Translations under genes and position numbers: made by a program
Shown: positions 9,498-22,035 of the stretch, piece by piece
How positions within the stretch are numbered: the stretch's first letter is position 1
How the letters are laid out: each line of letters starts with the position of its first letter
Source of the DNA: Zygnema cylindricum
Lineage: Eukaryota; Streptophyta; Zygnematophyceae; Zygnematales; Zygnemataceae
Length of the DNA: 64,000 nt
Reading direction: 5' to 3'
NCBI GenBank assembly: GCA_037447655.1
Contig: JBBHKE010002984.1
Coordinates: 1-64,000 of the forward strand
The notes under the pieces: model-generated
The model's input: the letters and a program-made list of their open reading frames with translations, nothing else
What the model was told of the DNA's origin: nothing
Databases searched by the model: none

Positions 9498-10545
9498 TGT
9501 TGAAATTTATAGATTTCTAGAGTATTTTCTAGGTTTAAATATGGTTTTATAAAAGGAAAAAGAAAAAGGACGGACAGCCTGCCTCCACCTCCGCTCTCTA
9601 GCCCCCATACTTGTTGTAGTCACTGAAGGAAAGAGAGAGAGGTTGATCCATGGCTGCCTTAGTTCAACAGACAGCTATTTTTAGTAGGTTACTAAAAATA
9701 TACTTGACGGACTAGAGATTTGATCCCGGTACCTGCGGTTCGTCAAATCGACCGGTAGCGGTCAGCTTTATCCTAATAGACTAGGACCAATGCTAAGTGC
9801 TATGGTATGTGATAGATATATATTTAGTTCGAAAGGATAAAGTTCATTTAACTAAAACTGTTTACGGCGTACATATATACAGTTTTATAAAGTACGTCGT
9901 ACGACGCTAATTCAAAACGGATACCACGCATTTTATTTCTACATCGGAACAAATATCGCGCAAGTATTTATTCCGGCCAAGATTACGTTTCGCATATAAT
10001 CCAACGGCGCACATCATCGCCGAAATCCCGGAGTGGTCACTTTGGCATTTAGTGACGTGGCATCACCTGGCGCCACGTGGGGAGACATCATTCGGTCGCG
10101 GGAATTCCGAGGAACGTACGGATGAGTGGAAAGTATACACGCGTCCACTAATGGCCTTGTCGTACAGAGGCCGTACAGAAAGTACATCGGCAGTAGTACT
10201 TTCTAGTACTATACAGTTTTGTGATTGGTTCGTACAGGCAGTAGATAGGAGCTGTGAGAGGGAATTAGGAAAAACTAGGACTTAGGAAAATTTAGGTAGA
10301 TAGTCCTCTCTCTCAGAGAGTTTGTATAAATTGGCATCTTTGCCACCCTATAACTTATCGCCTGGTTGGCCGTTTTCAGTGATTCTTTTTTCTACGGACT
10401 CAGGGGAGTCCAGGCTACAAAGGGGTGCAGTCAAATTGTCAGTTTGCCTTCTCGGGCAGCAGTGGTTGTGGCTTAAAGTGGGTTAGTTAAATACTATCTA
10501 GAGGCTTCCTGTATTCTGTGGTCCAATGGAGGACACAGAATTGCA
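9498..10545 (+). repeat. 3' LTR of copia A
   Basis: 1048 bp, the same length as the 5' LTR, with about five substitutions seen by eye. It ends with the same gag start segment (ATG at 10526), now facing host DNA. The antisense tRNA-like block is at about 9705-9786. Confidence 0.95.
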
Positions 10546-10550
10546 CGTAC

Positions 10551-12427
10551 GGACTGAACGCACGTTCTAGCTTATGCAATCTGCATCCTAAATAGAATGC
10601 ACACAAGAGGGTATGCGCGTGTGTACACCTATGTTGGCATCATAGTTAAAAAATAGGTGAAAGTAGGCCCATACAATATGCCTATTGTAGGTAAAACATA
10701 CAATATGACCTAAAGACCTACATTGTATTGGTCGCAAAATGAAAAGAAAATAGCAACAGGGTTGAGTTCCACATCGATCGATAGAGAATTAAACTTCATG
10801 TCTAAATTTTGAAAAACATTCGGACAATTTTTTTTCTGTGAGTTATAAGGTATTTTTATTTTAACCGTCATATTTGGACGATCAGACGGTTGTTGATCAA
10901 AGTAGCGAGCTAAGAAGATCACATGAAAAGCCCATAACACAACTCATCCTACGCCGTGTCAGTTCGCTGAAAAATTTCGTCCAGCGGCGTGCGCTGTACT
11001 ATGATCATACATCAGATTTGTACGTTCGTACAAGAGTGTGCACAAAAGCACACGCATACAGTATGCCTCCTCTACGTGAGTTTTGTGCCAAGTTTTGTGC
11101 GTCTACCAAATGCCTACCATAAAAACGCCTACTTTTGAACTATGGTTTGCATCCTGGATTGATAAGTGATAGGTGAGGCGTCAAAATTGACTAATTTAGA
11201 TCTCGTTTGGAATTTATTACAACAAAAAACTTTCGAAATCGTAACACTTAAAGTAAATGACCGTGTTATTTATATACTTCTTGTATTTGTTTTTTTTATT
11301 TTTACGGTTTACTCCAATCAATAAGTGGGACGTGATGGAAGACTTTGCTAGTGGAGGGTTTCGGTGGTGGTAACCAAGGTTTAAACTCTTTACATTACAT
11401 ACTAGTATAGTGAAAGCTTATGATCAAAAATTTATACAGTATCTAACTCTAGTTTTCTCAGCCTATCAATATTTTAAAATATTTACACATTGAGAGGGTT
11501 TTAAAAACAATATTTGACTCTATTTGACTTTACAACAAACCAAATCACACAGTCATTGAAATTGACGACAACGACCATTAAATAAGTTTAAAAGAGTTTT
11601 GGACATGGACGAAAAACGCATTTATTTGCTAGTAAAAATGCAAGGGAAGCTAAAAAAATGTTTAAAGCGAAAGCGACAAATGCACCGAGTTTTTAGTAGG
11701 AATTGAGCACCGATCAAAGAGAGGTAAATCAACGCCAAATCAAACAGCATAATAAGGTTATCAAAGTTAGTTGCTCGTTCATAATAAGCACATGAACGTT
11801 CATTATTTAAGACATGACCAATAATAAGCTACAAGCAAAAAAAAAAAAACTTTGCGCAAATTCCTTAGAAGCAGTTTTCCACGTTGACTTTTATAGGTCG
11901 TAATCGTTCGCGTTTAAGACTTGTAACCGATATGTATATGCAACTTTTTTTTTTTTTTTTTTTTTTAAACGTAGTTATATTCTTTGTTACGGCTCATGTA
12001 CTATGCGGTCCATATTGGTCGTGGTTTAGCTTGGTCATCAACGATTGCACCGTACTTATTTAGCTCAAAGTTATCGCTGGTTTAAGTTGGGTCAAACATT
12101 TCAATCATGTCGACGTTGCTATATTTTCAATCGTTTCGAGTAAGAAATATTTGTTCGTTCAATAATTTTGGGTATGAATTGGTAGAGTACGTCACAAGTT
12201 GTTATGAGCAAATTTTGTTATGTTGATGCAATAAAAATAGATTTAGAGAAAGTAGGGTGATGTGTAGTATTATGCACTTAATGCGCAAGCGATTGGTAAA
12301 TGAATGTCGATATACATTAAACAGCAAGCACGAGTAACAAAAGGCAAACCGTTTTTTTTTTCAAATATAAAGTGTAGACCTTTCGTAAGATATACAAAAT
12401 ATGGTAATTTAACAGATGTAATTACAA
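10551..12427. other. unassigned AT-rich DNA
   Basis: About 1.9 kb without a supportable gene. It contains a poly-T run near 11946-11966 and scattered poly-A. Short open frames here lack any recognisable domain. Confidence 0.5.
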
Positions 12428-12629
12428 CAAGGTGTTGATATTTGAGTATTTTATAGGTCTGTATTATGATAAGAAAAAGGTAGAAGGCAGTCTGCCTCTA
12501 ACTCCCTTCTACAAGCCCCCACACTTGTTGTATTCACTGAAGGCTGGGTAGGGAGATAGAGCCATGGGTGCCTAAAGCTTTATAGAGGGACATGTAGCAG
12601 AAAACAGATAGGTTTACTTTAATTATTGA

Positions 12630-12715
12630 CGGTCCCAGGAATTGATCCTGGTACCTATGGTCCGGCAATGTAGCCGTTCGCTTTGTCCGTTAGGTATAGG
12701 ACCAGTGCTATTGAA
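12630..12715 (-). other. antisense tRNA-like block in LTR type III
   Basis: Reverse-strand reading gives GGATCAATTCC (12638-12648), a 10/11 match to the Pol III B-box consensus GGTTCRANNCC. It lies in the same LTR position as equivalent blocks in the other LTR types. No proper acceptor stem can be drawn, so this is not called a tRNA gene. Confidence 0.45.
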
Positions 12716-12825
12716 TGTAAGGTTTGATAAAAATATATATATAGTTACATGTAAACTAATTCGTTAAACGAGGAATAATTACGTAGTGCATGGAGACAAT
12801 TTTAGATAGTATGGAGTACGGTTTC

Positions 12826-13871
12826 TGTTGAAATAAGTAGTTTTTAATATATTTTCTAGGTCTAAATTTATTAGAAAAGAAAAAGTAGGCAGCCTGCCTC
12901 TATCTCTTCTCTCTCTCTCGCCCCCATACTTGTTGTAGTCACTGAAGGAGAGAGAGAGAGAGAGAGCAATGGAGCCATGGCTGCCTCAACTCCATAGGAA
13001 GGACTAAAGAGTGGCTTAAGCCACTCTCAACAAAAGGTTGAGTCCGGAAGGACTCGAACCCCCGACCGGTAGAGCGCGGCGTAGCCGTTAGCTCTAACCA
13101 GTCTGTCGTAGAAGTCCGTTAGGAGATATAGGGTTTCATTACTATTTAAACTATTGTAATGTACTAGATTCATTTAACTGAAACTCTTAACGCCACGCAT
13201 AGATACAGTTCTATAAATTACGAAGTACTGTACTTGTTTGAAATGGATATCGCGCATTTTGTTTCGAGAGCGAAACAAATATCGCGCAAGTATTTATTAC
13301 GGCCGAGATTGAATTTCACGTCAAATCTAACGGCGCACATCATCGCCGAAATCCCGGAATGGTCATTTTGGCATTTAGTGACGTGGCATGACCTAGCGCC
13401 ACGTGGGAAGACATCATTCGGTCGCGGGAATTCCGAGGAACGTACGGACGAGTGGAAAGTGGACACGCGTCCACTTAATGGTCTTGTAGTACATAGGCCG
13501 TACAGAAAGTACATCGGCAGTAGTACTTTCTTGTACTATACAATTTTTTGATTGGTTCGTACAGGCAGTATATAGGAGCTGTGAGAGGGAAGTAGGAAAA
13601 ACTAGGACTTAGGAAAATTTAGGTAGATAGTCCTCTCTCCGAGAGTTTGTATAAATTGGCATCTTTGCCACCCTATAACTTATCGCCTGGTTGGCCTTTT
13701 TCAGTGATTCTTTTTTTCTACGGACTCAGGGGAGTCCAGGCTACACAGGGGTGCAGTCAAATTGTCAGTTTGCCTTTTTGGACAGCAGTGGTTGTGGCTT
13801 AAAGTGGGTTAGTTAAATACTATCTAGAGGCTTCCTGTATTCTGTGGTCCGATGGAGGACACAGAATTGCA
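12826..13871 (+). repeat. 5' LTR of copia B (type II)
   Basis: TG...CA, 1046 bp. The first 400 bases differ strongly from the LTR of A and include an antisense tRNA-like block with a perfect B box. From about 13240 on it is closely similar to the LTR of A. The gag ATG is at 13852, inside the LTR. Confidence 0.93.
13041..13117 (-). other. antisense tRNA-like block, perfect B box
   Basis: The reverse strand holds GGTTCGAGTCC (13050-13060), an exact Pol III B box, preceded at tRNA-like distance by TGGTTAGAGC, an A-box-like stretch. Repeated in the 3' LTR (18425-18503) and the solo LTR inside C (28923-29001). The acceptor stem does not pair, so it is a tRNA-derived or tRNA-mimicking module rather than a gene. 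Confidence 0.55.
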
Positions 13872-16800
13872 GGTTATGGGCCCACCCTCTAGGGTGCCCA
13901 CCTTCAATGGATCTGGGTTCATCTATTGGGAAGCCATGATGATGGGAGCTTTGTGTGAAAAGCGATACTGGGGTATCGTCAGTGGACAAGTGAAACGTCC
14001 ACCTTCGGGAACTCCACCAGAAATTGGGGGAGTAAGGTTTCCTACAACAACGGCTGCCTCGGCGGAGGAGGCAGATGATGGGGACAGCAGTGTGTCCGAA
14101 AAGGAGAAAGGGAAGGAGACACCCCTCACTCCTATTGCCACAGTATCGGGAGCGGCAATCGTGAAGACCGTGGAGAACGATACTCAAATGTGGGAGGATG
14201 TAAACATGGCTGCCAAGAACTTCATTCTGAGGCACCTCACTCAAGGTTTGGCCACTCCTCATCTTCACATTTACAAGGCCGAGGAGTTGTGGGTGAGTTT
14301 GGTGGAAATTTATAGAGCTGGAACTATTCAGGAGCTCCAGTTGGCTGAGCAAAAGCTCCTGAGTTACACTTACAAAGAAGGAAAGATGTTAGATTACTGT
14401 AATGATCTTTCTTGTTTGTATACGGAAATGGAAAGTGCCGGGTGGATAGGTACAATGAAAATGAAAGTTAACACCCTTATTATGAAATTACCAAATGAGT
14501 TCGAAAACTTAGTGTATAGAGTACAGGGAATGCCTGATAGTTCATGGAAATGGAACACAGTAGTCAGGATGATACTTGTGCAGGAAAACACAATGGAGAT
14601 TAGGAGAGGAGGAAAGAGCATTCAAGCTCTAGCAGTAGGAGGGGACCGATGGGGGAAGGACCCGAAGAAACCTTATAGAGGGTAAAGAGATCATTCAGGG
14701 GGACAGAGGCCCCCAAAGGGTCTTTGTCATTATTGCAAAAAGCCGGGACACTTTATTGCAGATTGTGTCAAGCTATCAGAGTTGAGGCTCCAAGAGAACC
14801 GTGGAGGAGGTTCTTCCGGAGGGAAGAAAAAGGCACTTGTGGTTACAAAAGTGTCAGGAGAAACCGAGGATGAGTCATCTGAGGAGGATGGGGAGCTTCT
14901 TCTTGACGAGAGTTTGGAGGAGAAGGAGATTCCTCGGAGGCAGAAGTGTGCCCTTGGAGCCATCCGGGAAGCTCCACAGGAAGGATGGATCATCGACTCA
15001 GGTGCATCCATGCATATGTGTCGTGATAAAGAACTCTTCACTAAGTTAAGAAAGATTCTTACTGTAGAGATAGAGTACGGGGATGGGAGAGTGGTTACTA
15101 CAGATCTAGTGGGATCAGTAGATCTGAAAGTCTTAGTGGAGGGTAAGACTTCTATACTTACATTCTCAGATGTACTTTACATTCCTCAGCTAAGTAAAAA
15201 TCTTGTCTCTACGTCTGTGTTAGATGACAAAGAGTTTGATACCTTCACCAGAAAGGGAGTCTTTACAGCTAAGTATGGGGATGAAGTTTACTTCACAGCA
15301 GATAAGGATAGCCAAGGAATGTTTAGGCTTAACTTAAGTAATGAAAAGAAGAATGCTTACTATGTTGGTGTTCCTAAGGTGATGATTTGGCATAAGCGGT
15401 TGGGTCATGTACATTTTGATAGGTTAAAGGAAATGAAAAAGCTTGGGGTAGTAGATGGCATTGAGTTTGGGGATAATGAAATGATGGATGATTGTAGTGG
15501 TTGTGCTCAAGGTAAGGCTCACAGACTTCCCTTTCCCAAAGCCGCCACATATAGAGGTGAGAAAGTATTAGATTTAGTCCACACAGATATTTGGGGGCCT
15601 ACAAAAGTACCTTCGGTTGGAGGAAAGAGGTTTATGATGACAATAACTGATGACTGTTCTAGATACTCTAGAGTCTACTTTATGAAAACAAAGTCTGAAG
15701 CATCAACTTACTTCAAAGAATATAAAGCTTGGAGTGAGAAGTTGCATGAAACCCCCATTAAGAGGATAAAGAGTGATAATGGGGGGGAATATACCTCTAA
15801 CGAGTTTGAGGAATATTTGAGAGATGAGGGAGTGCAACACCAGAAAATAGTACCATATAACCCAGAAAAAAATGGGGTAGCTGAGAGGTTGAATAGAACA
15901 CTAGGAGATAGTGCATGCAGTATGTTGGCAGACTAGAAAATAGGAAAGAGATTTTGGGCAGAAGCAATGAACTGTGCCAACTATATTAAAAATAGAGTCC
16001 TTACCTCAGCTGTAAAGGGAGTGACACCTTATGAGAGATGGGTTGGAAGGAAACCAGATATCTCACACCTTAAAGTATTTGGTTGCCAAGTTTACAGTCT
16101 TGACACGGATAGGAAAAACTGGAAACTAGATGCTAAGGGAAAACCTGGATACTTTGTGGGATATGATGAGGATGTTAAGGGATATAGAGTCTATGACTTA
16201 GCAAAGAAAGATATCATTCTGGTCAAACACTTAGTTGTCATAGATGAAGGGAAGTCATTTGACCCCTTCAAATATACAAAGAAGATAAGGATCAGATTTG
16301 AGTCCGAAAGTGAGGAGAACTCAGTCGTTCCCGAAAAAGACATGAGTGAAACTGTGATTACAGATTCAGGGGAGATCGAAGATACAGGAGACTCACCGGA
16401 AACCTCACATACTCCTATGGAATTCGAGGAGATGGAAGAAGCGGGACAAGATACGGTTTTTATGGACAGGGGAGCCGATGAGACAGTGAGAAGAAATCCA
16501 AGACTTCCATCCATTCCAGCTTCGGAGTTTGAGGGAGGAAGGAGGAGCAGCAAAAGGATACAGGAAAAACAAGCTCCCCATAAGGTAACTAAGCTATCTC
16601 ACCCAGATGAGCCTCAGTCTTACTTAGTGGCAGTGAACAGTCCAGAGAAAGAAAGATGGATTAGAGCCATAAATGATGAGATGGCTTCTATCATGGAAGC
16701 AAATACTTGGGAACTAGCGGATTGCCCTCCAGACAGAAAACCTATTGGATGTAAATGGGTATTTAAACAAAAACTGAACCCAGATAATACAATTGAGAGG

Positions 16801-18201
16801 TATAAGGCTCGATTGGTAGCGAAGGGGTTCACCCAAAAAGAGGGGATTGACTATGAGGAGACCTTTGCTCCAGTTGTTCGGTTCCCATCGGTAAGGATTC
16901 TCCTCAGTCTGGCGGCAGCGGAAGACATGGAAATTCACCAGATGGATATTAAGACTGCTTTTCTTAATGGTGAGTTAGAGGAAGAAATTTTTATGAGGCA
17001 ACCCGAGGGGTTTGTGGAAGAAGGAGAAGAGAGCAAAGTGTGCAGGCTCATAAAGTCCTTACATGGACTGAAACAGGCTCCCCGACAGTGGAATAAGAAG
17101 CTAGATGAGTTTCTCACCGATCTGGGATACATCCGGATCAGCTCTTACCATTCTATCTATATGTTTGAAGATGAGAATGGTGTCATTTTTATTGCAATTT
17201 ATGTGGATGATCTGCTTGTGTTAAGTAAGTCTTTAGAGAATATCAATAGGCTAAAGAAAGATCTTAGGGGCAGATTTGATATGAAGGATTTAGGGGAGGC
17301 AAAATATATTTTGGGGATCCAAATGGAGAGAGATAGGGGGAAGAAGATTATCAGACTTACTCAGAAAGAAGCAATAGGTAATATGCTTGAGAAATTCCAG
17401 ATGGAAAATGCTAACAGTTGTACCACTCCCATGGACTTGAAAAAATGAAGTGATGGGAGTGTAGAAGGAGGAGTGATGATCTTAGACGATCAGATGAGTC
17501 CAGAGGAGAGAGAGTTCATGAAGTCTATCCCTTATAGACAGATCGTAGGAAGCTTAATCTATTTTATGAATTGTACCAGGCCGGACATAGCGGCGGCAGT
17601 TGGTTTACTCAGTATGAGTCTTAATGATCCTAGGAAGAGGGATTGGGAGGCAGCCAAGAGAGTCATGAGATATCTGGTGGGAACTAGAGAGTTATGGTTG
17701 CATTTGGGAGGGGAGCACACTGACATCACTACTTGGAGTGATGCCAGTTATGGGGACGCACCTATAAAACGATGCACTTCTGGGTATGTGTTGTATGTTG
17801 GGGAAGGTGCTTGCTGTTGGAGCAGTAAGCAACAAAAGGTGGTTGCTCAGTCTACTATGGAGGCTAAGTATATGGCGTCTTGTTCTGCTGTGAAAGAACT
17901 AATGTGGGTGAAGTCATTATTGCAAGAACTGGGATATATGAAGGAGGGAGTGCATGAAATCTTTTGCGATAATCAAGCTGCAATCGCAATCGCAGCCAAT
18001 CCAAAACATCATTTCAAAGCAAAACATATGGACATAAGATTGAGCTTCGTAAGAGAAAAAGTTGAAAATAAAATTTTAAATCTTGTGTATAGACCTGATG
18101 AAGAAATGGTGGCTGACATGATGACCAAACCTGTGCCCTCTCCTAAATTAAAATATTGTCAGGAGAAATGCGGGTTAAAAGAAAAATTAAAATTTGACTA
18201 G
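13852..18201 (+). pseudogene. Ty1/copia Gag-Pol of B, three in-frame stops
   Basis: The frame is exactly as long as the intact polyprotein of A (4350 bases) with no indel. It is broken only by nonsense codons at 14683-14685 (TAA, end of Gag), 15934-15936 (TAG, integrase) and 17446-17448 (TGA, before RNase H). All domains can be followed in one frame: CCHC knuckle, DSGA protease, HHCC and catalytic integrase residues, YVDD. Missense changes include a conserved STMEAEY turned to STMEAKY in RNase H. It is unlikely to make functional Pol on its own. Confidence 0.93.
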
Positions 18202-18214
18202 AAAATAAGGGGAG

Positions 18215-19254
18215 TGTTGAAATAAGTAGTTTTTAATATATTTTCTAGGTCTAAATTTATTAGAAAAGAAAAAGTAGGCAGCCTGCCTCTATCTCTTCTC
18301 TCTCTCTCGCCCCCATACTTGTTGTAGTCACTGAAGGAGAGAGAGAGAGAGCAATGGAGCCATGGCTGCCTCAACTCCATAGGAAGGACTAAAGAGTGGC
18401 TTAAGCCACTCTCAACAAAAGGTTGAGTCCGGCAGGACTCGAACCCCCGACCGGCAGAGCGCGGCGTAGCCGTTAGCTCTAACCAGTCTGTCGTAGAAGT
18501 CCGTTAGGAGATATAGGGTTTCATTACTATTTAAACTATTGTAATGTACTAGATTCATTTAACTGAAACTCTTAACGCCACGCATAGATACAGTTCTACA
18601 AAATACGAAGTACTGTACTTGTTTGAAATGGATATCGCGCATTTTGTTTCGACAGCGAAACAAATATCGCGCAAGTATTTATTACGGCCGAGATTGAATT
18701 TCGCGTCAAATCTAACGGCGCACATCATCGCCGAAATCCCGGAATGGTCATTTTGGCATTTAGTGACGTGGCATGACCTGGCGCCACGTGGGAAGACATC
18801 ATTCGGTCGCGGGATTCCGAGGAACGTACGGACGAGTGGAAAGTGGACACGCGTCCACTTAATGGTCTTGTCGTACAGAGGCCGTACAGAAAGTACATCG
18901 GCAGTAGTACTTTCTTGTACTATACAGTTTTTTGATTGGTTCGTACAGGAAGTATATAGGAGCTGTGAGAGGGAAGTAGGAAAAACTAGGACTTAGGAAA
19001 ATTTAGGTAGATAGTCCTCTCTCTGAGAGTTTGTATAAATTGTCATCTTTGCCACCCTATAACTTATCGCCTGGTTGGCCTTTTTCAGTGATTCTTTTTT
19101 CTACGGACTCAGGGGAGTCCAAGCTACATAGGGGTGCAGTCAAATTGTCAGTTTGCCTTCTTGGACAGCAGTGGTTGTGGCTTAAAGTGGGTTAGTTAAA
19201 TACTATCTAGAGGCTTCCTGTATTCTGTGGTCCGATGGAGGACACAGAATTGCA
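18215..19254 (+). repeat. 3' LTR of copia B (type II)
   Basis: 1040 bp, shorter than its partner mainly through a shorter GA repeat and single-base gaps. It contains the antisense tRNA-like block 18425-18503 (B box 18435-18445) and ends with the ATG-containing gag start segment (ATG at 19235). Confidence 0.93.
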
Positions 19255-20054
19255 GTTTCAATGTATTATATGAAACGGATATCGCGCATTTGTGTCGACC
19301 TCGAAACAAATACCACGCGTCTAATTTCAACGGCTAGATTTATAGTCGGTTTTGATTGGACGGCCACGATAGGCGTCGCCATCACGGAAGAGGTAATTTT
19401 GGCGTTTTTCGGTCATCGCCACGTTAGGTGACACGTGGCGTGATGACATTGGATTGCGGAAACTCCCAAGATTATGGGAACGATTCCCGATTTGACACGT
19501 GTCAACAGTTTGGCCATGTTGTACAATGGTCGTACAGAAAGTACATTCACACATGTACTTTTCTGTACGACACAGTAATTTGGTTGGTGCGGTACATCAA
19601 TAGATAAAGTTTTAGAGAGGGAATATGACTTAGAAAATTTAGTAGGAAGCAGCCTCTCTCCGAGAGGGCTCTTGTACAAAAGGTCATCTTTGACCATTCA
19701 AAACTATCAATTTACTTAACCATTTTCAGTGATTCTTTTTGCTGCGGACTTATAGGAGTCTAGGCTACACAGGGATGTAGTTGGTCAGAGTTTTTGCCTG
19801 CGAGGGTGGCTGCATATCTAAGGGAAAGTCAAAGTGGGTGAATGTGTTCAAAACTCATATTCTAACTTTGCATTCTGTGGTGGAACTGAGCACACAGAAA
19901 GTCTTATTTCACAAGGGTGAAGCTATAATGGGTTTCTGTTTGTCAAGGGGTAAGTCATTTGGGTTTATATCAACTTGGAGTCGGCACTATCTAGATTAGC
20001 TTCTTTTGGATATGCGATTTATGTGGGCGATGGAGCACACAGAGTTTCACAAGG

Positions 20055-20966
20055 GTGTCATTATGAATTTAGTCAATATAGCGTGACGTCATCCCCGTCA
20101 TAGTTTCGCGTGTTGTATATTTTATACAACCCCCCCCCCCATAAAATAAAAACCAATGGATTAATATAACTTTACGTGGCATTTTTTTGTGTGGAATATT
20201 CAACGTACCGATTTAGTTATGTTTACGATTTGTTAAAACGAAGATTCATTGCCTGCATGGTCAAATAAATATTTGTTTTATTCTAACCGCCATCTCATAC
20301 ATCATCGCTTTAAGTCATCAAGCCTAAAAGTGCAACCTATACAATTTAAACAATATTAGAGTTTTTTATATTGCAAATTACTAATTGGGAGAGTCAAGTT
20401 TGATAACCACCTGTCAAATTTTGTACATATGATAAGAATGACGCAATGCCTGTATTTTTAACGTCGTTCGTTTCCATATTTGGGTTATCTCAAACTAGTT
20501 ATTATAAAACCACACTAATATTTACGATTTCGTTATCGTTTTACCAAATCTTATACGAGTATATTGTCTCCCTCTTTATTTTTTTATAGTATATTATGCA
20601 TATCATAAATTTTTCATCTCAAAGGCCTCCTTTAGTGTTTGTATGAATTTATATATTCAATGTAACGACTTAGTAAAATTTGTGGACCGTAAAAATCCAT
20701 AAGTTTACAAAAGGTCTTTGTCCATATCCTTTGCGTTTCTTACGTAAGCTTAATGATTTTAAGTAATGGCGGAAAATCTTGAATATATAATAATTCGGTG
20801 ATCTTATCAACCCACTAGGTCTTCTTATTACTATACTTGGGTCAATAAAGTGATATAAGCAATCAACACATAAATTAGACATCACTGACCTCTTTGTACA
20901 TTACTTATTGCAATATATCAATGCTATATAGTAATTTGTTAACAAATGTTGTGTTAGTATATATGT
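20055..20966. other. unassigned AT-rich DNA
   Basis: No gene recognised. A run of C at 20131-20140 and AT-rich sequence. The last bases are the left flank of copia D and do not match its right flank. Confidence 0.5.
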
Positions 20967-22022
20967 TGAAACTCTGAGACCTCTATAAGTCCCCAGAGTG
21001 GACAGCTTCCAAGAAGCCTCTAGGATAACCCTGACCCCTTTGTGTTTCAGCAAAAATAACTGCCACCCTGGCAGACAAAAACTCTAACCAACTTCACCCC
21101 AGTGAAGACAAGACTCCCTTGAGTCGATAGCAAAAAGAATCTCTGAATTTGCTCCCCTGAGCAGTAAGTTATGAAGGGTCAAAGTTGACCTTTTGTACAG
21201 AAGCTCTCTGGGAGAGAGGGTCCTATCTTCTAATTTTTCTAAGTCCTATCTCTCTCACAGACTCTATCTACTGATGTACGGAACCAATCAGCTTTCAGTT
21301 TCGTACACAAAAGTACAGCTGCCGTGTACTTTATATACGGCCATTGTACGACATGGCCAAAATGTTGACACGTGGTATATCCGGATTCGCTTGCTTAATC
21401 CTCGGAGATGCCGCGATCCAATGTCATTCCGCCACGTGTCATCCGATATGGCGATGACCACAAACCGCCGAAATCCTCTTCCGCGATCTCGGCGTTAATT
21501 CTGGCCGTCGGATTAAATTCACATTTAATCGTAGCCATAATAAATACATGCGCGGTATTCGTTTCACTAAAGAAATAAATGCACAGTATTTGTTTCGTAT
21601 CCGTACCGGAATCCGTACTTTTACATTTAATGGATATATGTCTCCCGTAAACAGTTACAGTTAAATGAACTATTCTACGTATAAATGTTTAACTAATTAT
21701 CAAACCACATAGTACATAACTCTACTCCTAGACTTAACGGCTAAGGCTACCGGCTACCGGCTGTCTGCCGGCCGGCAGGTACCAAGATCAAATACTGTCG
21801 CCGACACATATCTCTTAGTAAGTTAAACCCCTAACTAAAATATATTTCCTCGTAAACCTCTGGATAGCCTAGGTAGCCATGGCTCAAGCTCCTTCTCCAA
21901 TTTGTCAGTGACTGTGACAAGTTTGAGAAGTTCGAGAGAGAAGTTAGAGGTAGACTGCCTCGCCTTCTTTCTTATTTCTATTCAGACCTAGAAAATACTT
22001 TAAAAGACCCTTAATTTCTACA
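20967..22022 (-). repeat. 3' LTR of copia D (left)
   Basis: 1056 bp, ends ...TTTCA on the reverse strand. It shares with A and B the GTAC inverted repeat, an ACGT box (GCCACGTGTC near 21433), the leader hairpin (GACTC...GAGTC at 21116-21127) and a tRNA-like block (about 21733-21810) that is again antisense to the LTR. Confidence 0.88.
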
Positions 22023-22035
22023 CTCCCCTTATTTT

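Larger units (their letters stand above)
4107..10545 (+). mobile_element. Ty1/copia retrotransposon A, full length, intact
   Basis: Complete 6439-bp element with two 1048-bp LTRs (TGTT...TTGCA), a perfect 5-bp target duplication CGTAC (4102-4106, 10546-10550), a primer-binding site directly after the 5' LTR, a polypurine tract directly before the 3' LTR, and one uninterrupted gag-pol. By eye the LTRs differ at only about five positions, so the insertion is recent. The order protease, integrase, reverse transcriptase, RNase H is diagnostic of Ty1/copia. Of the retroelements in the window only this one looks potentially autonomous. Confidence 0.97.
12826..19254 (+). mobile_element. Ty1/copia retrotransposon B, full length, inactivated
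   Basis: 6429-bp element flanked by a perfect 5-bp duplication GTTTC (12821-12825, 19255-19259), inserted into the type III solo LTR. LTRs are 12826-13871 (1046 bp) and 18215-19254 (1040 bp) and differ more than those of A, for example in a GA microsatellite. Primer-binding site 13872-13886 and polypurine tract 18202-18214 match A. The internal region is nearly identical to A with no length change, but the upstream part of the LTR is of a different type. Confidence 0.96.
12433..20049 (+). mobile_element. solo LTR (type III), split by copia B
   Basis: Starts TGTTGATA and ends GAGTTTCA, flanked by a perfect 5-bp duplication CAAGG (12428-12432, 20050-20054). Removing copia B and its duplicated GTTTC leaves a 1183-bp LTR related to those of A and B: antisense tRNA-like block (about 12630-12715), GTAC inverted repeat (about 19529-19565), leader hairpin remnant, and a terminal ATG-GAG-CAC-ACA segment (ATG at 20030) matching the gag start. 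No internal domain remains, so it is a product of LTR-LTR recombination. Confidence 0.88.

Noticed and set aside
13041-13117. Possible tRNA gene on the reverse strand
   Set aside because: The B box is perfect but the acceptor and T stems do not pair fully and the anticodon region does not form a proper arm; it is repeated in three LTRs. Reported as a tRNA-like block instead.
19781-19999. 72-residue forward frame after copia B
   Set aside because: Part of the type III LTR leader, aligned to the leaders of the other LTRs.
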